Of a stretch of 64,000 nt of DNA, positions 56,699 to 64,000 are shown piece by piece; position 1 is the stretch's first letter, and every line of letters begins with the position of its first letter. Below the pieces are notes generated by a model. It was not told the origin of the DNA. It made no database searches and saw nothing but the letters and a program-made list of their open reading frames with translations. The stretch covers positions 48,072,052-48,136,051 of the forward strand of contig CM055097.1 of the NCBI GenBank assembly GCA_029204225.1. The letters run 5' to 3'. The stretch comes from Diphasiastrum complanatum (lineage: Eukaryota > Streptophyta > Lycopodiopsida > Lycopodiales > Lycopodiaceae). A program made the translations under genes and the position numbers.

Positions 56699-57624
56699 CT
56701 AATGGTCATTCACATAAATTTCACCTTTCAAAAAACAAAGATAAACTTTATTACCAGAATCTTTCAAATATTCTACAACTAAAGCAGAAACCAAAGGATC
56801 AAAAGGCCTATTTACATCGCCTTTTAGCTCAACCAACGAGCCCTTATGTAAAAAGGAAATATTATGAGTAACATAATCCTTTCTTAAAGACTCGTTTTTA
56901 GAATAAAACCATTCTTTTCCTAAGATTATGTCTACGCTATCCAAGTTCATAATATGAAAATCTAGCGGTTCAACATAATCTTGAATCTGAAGCGGCTGCT
57001 GAGGAACAAGCTGATCCCAAGCTTGTCGATCTTCCCCCGACGCCATTTTCACCACGTACAAGTGATTACTTGGCGCGGTAGCCGCCCTGAGCTTCTGTAC
57101 CAGTTTAGCATTTATGAAGTTATGTGTGGAACCATCATCAAACAGAACAGTCACAGCTTGGCGTCCTACAATTCCATTCATACGAATGAGATCATGGGGG
57201 CCAAAAACAGCTGTATTAAAACAACAATTCTTGCAACTAGTGCCATCCTTAAAGGATAAATCAACAAAAGAAATACTAGAATTACCTGGCGCTTTAAAAG
57301 ATTTTGGTTGCCCGCCAGATTTCTTTTGCTTTTTCTTTGGGCAATCCTTTGAAAGATGCCCCTTCTCCATACAGGAGAAGCATAACCCGCCGGTTCGCGC
57401 CTTGTCGTAATCTGCGCGCTCCAATTTGATGCGCTTTTTCCCGCCTTGAGAACCGGTGTCTGCCGTCTTGTCTCTGCCCCGCTTCTTGAAAAATTTCTTT
57501 TCTTTCTGTTCAGCCTTGGGCAAAGCCTGCTCTTTGCGAGAGGCAAAATGGGCGTCATCGAAGATGCCAATGCAAAGCGGAGCGACATCGTCCAATATGA
57601 GTTGCAGTGAGTCCTACAACACAT
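56699..57624 (-). pseudogene. Chromovirus Gag C-terminus and aspartic protease
   Basis: The minus-strand frame opens after a TAG near 57615 and has no ATG. It contains the zinc knuckle CFSCMEKGHLSKDC (CX2CX4HX4C) flanked by Lys-rich text, then a cysteine cluster (SCKNCCF). The protease follows: VTVLFDDGSTHNFINAKLV, where the active-site triad is D-D-G rather than D-S/T-G, and LDSVDIILGKEW near the end. The N-terminal half of Gag is not recognisable upstream (57630-58920). Confidence 0.92.
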
Positions 57625-58927
57625 TAGTGGTGGGATGATGTTGGCTGATTTCGACGAATCCCCAAGATACTCAAACAGAGCAACTCAAGAGCACCTCTCA
57701 CCTTAGACCGAGGAGGTCTTTGAGAAGATGGCCTGAAGATACACCTAAATCTCCTCTAAGGCTTGTCCTTAGACAAAGGAGAAGGTGCTGGTACAACCGT
57801 ACGTTCATGAGGAGGTGGAGGAAAAAACTTCAAATTTCCTTCCCAAAAGTGAAAAGGATGAAGGATTTACCAATTTTTCTTTGTGAGCAGGTGGAAGATT
57901 ACAAAGAGGTGGATTAAGCCCAAGAAAGAGGCTAAGAAAGATAGAAGGAAGGGCACACAGATCTGTACTTGCAGCAAGTACAACCTGCAAGTACGGTTGT
58001 GTACCTTTCTTTTTTTTATTTCCTCCCTTTCTTAAGAATTTTGAATACAAAGCTATGGTTCAACAATAGCTTTACATGTATGCAACCTAGCAAAATAACT
58101 TTGTAAACTTTGAAATAAGACTTATGAAACTTAGTGTTTTTTGTTTTCAGAAGATTAATAATGTACCTAAAAGGTACAAAACAGTAAACACCAAGTTATA
58201 AGCTTAAACAAGTCTTAAAAACAATTCATTTATGAAAAGTTTAATACTTACAAAGTTTTGTTTTACATGGTTTATTCAACTTTAAAATCACATCAAAAGT
58301 ACTTCTTTAAAAGTACTAAGAAGATGAAGTATGGAAATTCTTAACTCCTCTTCCCAACACTAAATTACAGTGTGCGGCTGCCTTTGAGATCTCAAGGTAG
58401 AGCTCAAGAACAAAGGCCAAAAAGTACTTTTTATTCATAAAAGTACAAAATTGTAATGATGCGAAAGCTCCCTTCTCCCAAAATCAAAAGCAAGCAGGGC
58501 CCACAAATCCTCCTGCGTAGCCTGCCTGCGGCTGCAGAGGGGCTGGCCCAAAATCTGCCTGTCAGCTGTACGGATCCGCGCGCAGGCGCGCAGGTCCCGG
58601 CGAAAATAATTTTTTTTTTTCAAATTTTTTTTGCATCAAACAAAAACTTTTTCGACTTCCAAAACCCAAAATAAGGCCAGAAAACAAAATCGGTTTTTGA
58701 AGTTTTTAAAACCGTAACAAATTCAAAAAAAAACCGACTACTACCACCATAGCTAGCAAAGGTGGTTCGTTTTCAATCAAAACGACCTCGGATTGAGACG
58801 AACCAAAAAGCAAAGTTGTTCAAATCGATTCAACGAAATCAACTAAGCCTTCAAAAACATCAGCTAAAAGCTCAAACCAACCAATAACATAAGTTAGAGC
58901 GATTGCACCTTATTCACAATGATCCGT
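57625..58927 (-). other. Leader and unrecognised region of the deleted chromovirus
   Basis: Between the PBS and the Gag remnant. No Gag matrix or capsid motif is readable, which suggests that gag is truncated or rearranged. A GC-rich near-palindrome (GGATCCGCGCGCAGGCGCGC, about 58570-58589) lies in the leader and could fold. Confidence 0.55.
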
Positions 58928-58940
58928 GGCTCTGATACCA
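58928..58940 (-). promoter_or_regulatory. Primer binding site (initiator-Met tRNA) of the deleted chromovirus
   Basis: On the minus strand TGGTATCAGAGCC follows the 5' LTR after a two-base spacer. Confidence 0.95.
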
Positions 58941-58942
58941 AC

Positions 58943-59482
58943 CGTTAGCATCCCCATCGTCATGCCGGTCATTGCTAAAGCACAAACAAGTGACGAACGC
59001 TACGTTACCACCCAACCATAGAGGTACTGCCACCTCACCCCCGTGCACTGGAGCTACAGACTGCCATCAAGCAAGCTTGGATCTCATGTAAGCCATGGTG
59101 TCCCATACCACCATGCCTTAACCTTGACCCTGGTCCCTCACCTACCTACATCCTACATCCTGAGGCCTAGATACTCGTCCTGACCTGACCACTAGTGGAA
59201 GAGCTCTTCATTCTCCAGGAGAGAATGAATGCCCAGCTCATGGAGATCCACCTCTATATACATAGTCCAGGCGGGTCATCTCCATCCATAGGAGTCACGC
59301 ATGACCAACAACACACGGCAGTTGTGCGCACTGACGCGGGTCCATAACAACGAGTCACCGCGTGCCAATGAGACATTGACACGTGGCACCCAAAAGACCT
59401 ATAGCTCCAGATCAGCGTTCCGTCCCAAAACTGAGACCGTCACCTCAAGTTTCTTGTTGCATACCCTTATGGGTACGTAACA
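58943..59482 (-). repeat. 5' LTR of the deleted chromovirus
   Basis: 540 bp, paired with 55626-56151. Its inner end reads CGTTAGCATCCCC on the plus strand where the other LTR has TGTTAGAATCCCC, so the terminal TG/CA is mutated on this side. Confidence 0.95.
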
Positions 59483-59487
59483 CCAAG

Positions 59488-61560
59488 ATGCTTTGAATGA
59501 GTGATTTCAATGCGCTATAATTCGATAGAAATTTTGGTTCTTGGTACCACCTACCAAAACCCCGCATTAAAAGGCTAAACATTATTTCCTTTGAGAGATT
59601 TTAAAGGAAACCGATGTCATAGTACAAAACATCGAAGTGGCTTCCTAAAAAGCTGCTTCCTCCGAAGCCATTCAGGTCTACAAAAACTCCAGGATCAGAA
59701 ACTATCCACATGCACTTGTTGCATGTTGTCAAATTCTAGCGAATCCAACAATTTTCCATCTTTTGTCTCACATTAGTTGCTTATGACTGCATGCATGTAA
59801 CTTTGCATTTCATATTAAAGCTCAAACATTCCTTCTTTTATGAGGTCAACATGCCTGTTTATGTTTTTTGAGGCCCTAGATTTTGCAAGTTCATGTTGGA
59901 GTCCCAATAATGACCATATGACTAGCAGATGACATTAATAAATGCCAAAGAATCAGCAATGCACTGAAGGCCCCAAAACATATTCATCCAAACGATAAAT
60001 AACAACTGTGTAAACCCATGCTCATTGCTCCATGAAATCTCTGTGCACGATATTTGGCCTATAACTCCCTCCTACCCCAAAGTATATTGGTCCAAATGAT
60101 TAATAACAATTGTGCAGACCCACGCTCCATGAAATCTATGTGCATGATATTTGGCCTATAACTCCTTCCTCAAAATGACAGTCCTCAACGTCAACAATAG
60201 GTATAAAGAAAGTGCAGATGTTGCAAAACAAAAGATACCACAAAAAAGCACATGCTGAAGAAGATGTCACAAATGTATATGGAAAAGAAGACTTTGAAAC
60301 ACAAACCACTGACTTTATCAATTGTAGAAGTAATAAAAAATGTATACACTAAAGAAGCAACCAAAAACACTGGATGTGGTTGAACAGTTTACACACTGTT
60401 TATGTCCATGCTAGACAAAAGCTTTAAGGATGCCACATAAAGGTACCATAATAGCAAACGATAACATAAGCCCTATGCTGCAGATCCCATGCCAACCAAA
60501 TAGACCATGAGTGCTACTTTGATGTATCTATTTGTGAGATTGGAATATATACCAATTTATTTAGTTTAAAAAGTTAGTGGTCATAAGATAAAGCTTGAAG
60601 AAAATATAGACTGTGAGTGCTACTTCAATGTAGTAGTCGATAAGCACAAAAGTCACACAAAGACTCCAAGCAAGTCATATAGATTGAGAGAACAATAAAA
60701 GGAAGCAAATTTGAAGATATCTATGTAGCCCAAGCTAACCATATGAAACATCCATACCAAATAATAGCATGAAGAACCGTCTTCAAAAATACCGCTTGTA
60801 GAAACCCAATGTGAAAAGAAGCATGTGATTTAGAAACATTTTAACTTGAATGGCTCTATATAAATAAATAAAAATGGAATAATTGACTATAGTTATCTAG
60901 ACCTTGGAGTGACAACCCATCATAGAAGTAGATTCTCAAGAGGACTATAGAAGAATCCATAAAACCCATGATTATGTGTATGGGTCAACTCACTGGGATC
61001 ACACTAACTGGGAAGCTGTTGTAATTTTGTTGGAAGGAGTTCACATATTAAAATCACCAAAGGTATATGTATTTCTCCCTAAGATACAGAAACCAAAAAG
61101 AAATCTACATGAACTTGTACCTGTACATCCTCAATGTGTGTAATCATGATAATGATCTTGTGCCTCGCCTCATCGATAACAAACCGTGACTCATTTGCAA
61201 TAGTTTGCACCTCATCTATCTATGCCGTAGTTGTGCACCAAAGCTAGTCACACCCACTCATGCCACTATGCAAACTGCAAATTTCAGTCTCCCATCTACG
61301 AGTGTATGTCTCATCTCTACATGTTATTGTCTCTCAACTTTGCATCTATGATGCTTAACTTCAAGTCTTCATTTCTTCCTTATGACATTGGGTTAAGCTA
61401 TGTGCAAATTGCTCATCAAACATTCCTTAGAATAGACAACTTGCCATTTAGAAAGAATGAAGATGAAGAGTTGAAAGTGGGAAATACGATATCTAAAGGT
61501 TGTAAATGTGGAACTGACTAGTAAAAACTAGATACTACAACTTGGTGTAGCATCCACTGG
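59488..61560. other. Gene-free DNA
   Basis: No coding pattern or element ends were recognised apart from the tandem duplication at 59971-60171. Predicted frames are short and lack motifs. Confidence 0.45.
59971..60171. repeat. Tandem duplication, two units of about 100 bp
   Basis: ATATT..TCCAAA.GAT.AATAACAA.TGTG.A.ACCCA, then CTCCATGAAATCT, GTGCA.GATATTTGGCCTATAACTCC occurs twice in a row; unit 2 lacks about 10 bp. Confidence 0.9.
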
Positions 61561-61639
61561 TTATTTTTGTTGTTAAATTTTGGCTGCCCGGAGCACCACT
61601 TGCTCTGTCTAGTGGCTCATATAACTGCAAACTGGAGAA

Positions 61640-61930
61640 CTACCCCATCGAGAAAATGTGGGTGCCCGGGAGAAAATGGCGCCGATGCGTGCCCGGGTGA
61701 GTGGGGCCGGTGCCGGGCTGGTACCAGCCCACGGGGAAATGGCACCACAAAAATGTCATGTGCCCGCCAAAGTGGCGCCAGTGCCCGTAGCGAATTGATG
61801 TTACCCCCTCACTGCTGCTCACGGAAAATGGTGCCAGTGCTCAAAGGACAATGGCACTTGTGCCTGGGGAAGAGATTTTTCCTGGGCACCTATCTAATCG
61901 GGCAGGGCCCACATGGCACATTTCCAGTGG
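61640..61930. repeat. GC-rich degenerate tandem repeats
   Basis: A unit like GTGCCCGGGAGAAAATGGCGCC recurs with changes from about 61666 (GAAAATGGCGCC, GAAATGGCACCA, AAAGTGGCGCCAGTGCCC, GAAAATGGTGCCAGTGC, GACAATGGCACTTGTGCC). The block is far richer in G+C than the flanks. The open frame across it (61567-61971) is rich in Gly, Arg and Cys and is best seen as a product of the repeat. Confidence 0.65.
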
Positions 61931-62246
61931 GCAGGGGCCAAACTGCTAACACCTGCGAATTCGTGCCTTAAAGCACCAGGGAACCTCTAGCCTATGTTGA
62001 GGCTGTCTCCAAAAGCCACTCTCCACACTGGTACTACCTCTTGCAACCCTATTCTGCTCACATTTTCACAACTTTTACAGGAACTTCTAAAGTGTAAATA
62101 CTTCGAATGGCATTGGGAATATGATCTAACTGGTTCTAGATAAGCAGGCATAAAAGTGTTGAAGTGTGAACTTCAAACTTCAGCCTGTGAAGTACAGAAT
62201 TCACATTTTAGAACTGTCATAACTAACTGTGATGTCACAGGCAGAA

Positions 62247-62304
62247 ACGTAGATGCTAGTTTAGACATTAAACTAACGTAGATACTAGTTTAGACATTAA
62301 ACTA
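62247..62304. repeat. Tandem duplication, two units of 29 bp
   Basis: ACGTAGAT.CTAGTTTAGAC followed by ATTAAACTA occurs twice, with one difference. Confidence 0.95.
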
Positions 62305-63292
62305 GGATGTTTTTTGTGCTGAACTGTTTTAGAACATAGCTAGAGGGCTTAGAAGAAAGGTTACAAGAAGCATTCAGCCCACTATATCAAGGGCATCATC
62401 GTGTGCATTCACGGGGCTTTTGTAAGAGAGTAGAAGCAGGAAATAATCAAGCACAATGTGCTGTTTTTTCTTTTCCACAGTTCTTGTATCAGACCTGTAA
62501 AACATCTACTTGTTTTGTTGCTGTCACAGATTATTTTTCTGGTTGTTCTTCATAGGGCTTGTATGTAAGAACAGAGCCTGGTTTGCATTAGAAGCAAGTT
62601 CAGACCTGTAACATGTTTTCTTCAAAAAGGACTTGCAACATTGCGAGTAGATGAAACATATATTGATTTCCAATCGTTTCTTGAAGCTTTTTGGACAACA
62701 ACCTGGGATTTTTTTAGGTTTTTGGGGCTTGCATATCGAATAAGCACTTGCTGGCCACCAAAGTAATAGCAAAAGCTGCATTGCATGTATTGTGAGAGTA
62801 CGTACATAAATAAGGTGCTGTGGTGGCAGTAGTACCTCCAAGCCGAGATAGCGCCCTTGGCCCCTCGCCCGCTGCTCACTGATGGCGATCCTCGCACACA
62901 GAAAAGAATAATGGACAAAAGGCCAATTCCTCCTCCATGCTCAGGGGCGCACATGCTGGTTTGGTATAAGGTCACTTCGAGCAAATGACAAGATGGAGAC
63001 CTCCGAATTTGCATTTGTCCCATAGCAAAACTACATATCAACTCCTCCACCTAAGTCCAACTCGCATAGTCACTAATCTTGAAATAAAAAATGCATCTTG
63101 GTTTCTGGGGAGTCTGGAACGTGGGACCAAAGATACTTTGGATGCCAAGCTAACTCATCGACAACCCAGTTCTCCACTAAGACTAAAAATAAATGGAAAA
63201 AGGCAATTATAAATTTGATAGAGCCTTGTTTTTATGGGATCACCTAATGTTTGACACACTCCAATGCCTTACACATGTGTGAACGAGGCAAA
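62305..63292. other. No confirmed gene; a long minus-strand frame noted
   Basis: A minus-strand frame of 142 codons (63050-62622) contains CAPEHGGGIGLLSIILFCVRG and a Cys/Tyr-rich stretch, but no family signature. CTTGGAGGTACTACT near 62831-62845 could be a donor site, so an exon of an unknown gene is possible. I do not call a gene. Confidence 0.3.
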
Positions 63293-63475
63293 GGGGGTTA
63301 GGGTAAGGTGTTTAGAGTAAAGGGTTTAGGGATCTAGAGTAAGGGGTAAGGAATTTGGGGTTAAGGGTAAGGGGTTCGGAATTTAGGATAAGAGGTTTGA
63401 GGTTTAGGGTTTAAAATTTAGGATTTAGAGTAAGTGGCTTAAGGTAAGGGATTTAGGGTTTGGAGTTTGGGAATT
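63293..63475 (+). repeat. Degenerate interstitial telomere-like repeat
   Basis: About 180 bp of variants of the plant telomere unit TTTAGGG in the G-rich sense: GGGGGTTAGGGTAAGG, AAAGGGTTTAGGGATC, GGTTTAGGGTTTAAAATTTAGG, GGGATTTAGGGTTTGG. Perfect units are few and spacer changes are common, so it is old or was never a true telomere. Confidence 0.75.
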
Positions 63476-64000
63476 AGAATTATTTGTTAATGTTTTCGGT
63501 TACGTGGTGTATTTGGATGTATGAATATGTAAGCATTCCAACAACTCTATGCATCAAAAAGTATTAAAAAACCTTCAAGAAAACATGGTTTTCTAACTTG
63601 CGGTTTTTATCACTATGTTCTAATATATAAAACCCTCATGCAACCACTTACTGATCATTAGTAACTCAAAATGAACTGAATCAACCTATAATTGTTTCGA
63701 TTTTCCTAGACAATATCTCTTACTACCCATTTCTAGTCAAAAACACTCAAAAACAATATATTTCTGACTAAAACATAGTCTACAGCATGCAATCATTAAC
63801 TCAGCAATTAATGACTCCTTAACATAAGGTACACTTCTTGAAAATTCAAAACTACAGTATTTTGTGAGAGATTCAAGCAAAAACTGACAAAACCGTCACA
63901 AACAAACTAAAATTGACCATAACCAATATTGATATGGAACAAGCCAATATTAGATGGATCATAGAAACATGCAAGTGGAAATACGAAGAGAACACCTTTA
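63476..64000. other. AT-rich DNA without recognisable features
   Basis: Nothing coding or repetitive was recognised to the right edge. Confidence 0.5.

Larger units (their letters stand above)
55626..59482 (-). mobile_element. Ty3/gypsy chromovirus with an internal deletion
   Basis: A complete insertion on the minus strand bounded by target duplications CCAAG (55621-55625 and 59483-59487). The 5' LTR is 59482-58943, the PBS 58940-58928, gag-protease 57624-56699, the start of RT 56669-56270, the chromodomain 56268-56164, the PPT 56163-56152 and the 3' LTR 56151-55626. The two LTRs are nearly the same, so the insertion is young. RT catalytic core, RNase H and integrase are missing as one block. 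Such a copy could move only with help from a full relative. Confidence 0.95.

Overview
The window is nuclear DNA of a land plant. It carries a 13-exon gene for an outward-rectifying Shaker-type K+ channel of the SKOR/GORK family, a two-exon gene for a chloroplast-targeted Ycf20-like protein, GT-AG introns, and a dense layer of Ty1/copia and Ty3/gypsy (chromovirus) retrotransposons primed by initiator-Met tRNA. The species cannot be fixed from this. Long AT-rich intergenic DNA, many decayed elements and long (CT)n tracts point to a large repeat-rich genome. Layout: 1-3.4 kb holds a decayed copia pol with its 3' LTR, then the LTR-like end of an unclassified repeat family. 3.8-11.7 kb (minus strand) is the SKOR-like gene; all splice sites are intact, but there are two single-base frameshifts, one in the ankyrin repeats and one in the KHA domain. 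Intron 4 holds a perfect 28-bp hairpin. 11.7-25.1 kb is gene-poor DNA with copia fragments, a diverged copia LTR and microsatellites. 25.1-36.5 kb is a dated nest: a chromovirus-derived element with a non-coding interior (flanks ATATA) has a 7.7-kb copia element (TSD CTTAG) inserted in its 5' LTR, and that copia 3' LTR was itself invaded by a 1.2-kb GC-richer sequence (flanks CACACA). 36.65-44.79 kb is a second copia insertion (TSD ATACT) whose 5' LTR is swollen from about 0.9 to 3.6 kb. The swelling consists of a copy of the element's own interior, a fragment of a non-LTR (LINE-like) reverse transcriptase, and a huge (CT)n tract; a 0.93-kb module of this is tandemly duplicated. 44.9-53.5 kb holds the inverted partner of the unclassified repeat family, two chromovirus 3' ends and several local tandem repeats. 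53.6-54.4 kb (minus) is the Ycf20-like gene. 55.6-59.5 kb (minus) is a complete chromovirus insertion (TSD CCAAG) from which the stretch between the start of RT and the chromodomain has been cleanly deleted. 59.5-64 kb is gene-poor with short tandem repeats and a degenerate interstitial telomere-like tract. The two host genes are functionally unrelated: one is a plasma-membrane K+ efflux channel, the other a thylakoid/plastid membrane protein linked in other plants to photoprotection. Everything else is mobile DNA or its debris. The most unusual structure is the chimeric 5' LTR at 36.65-40.26 kb.
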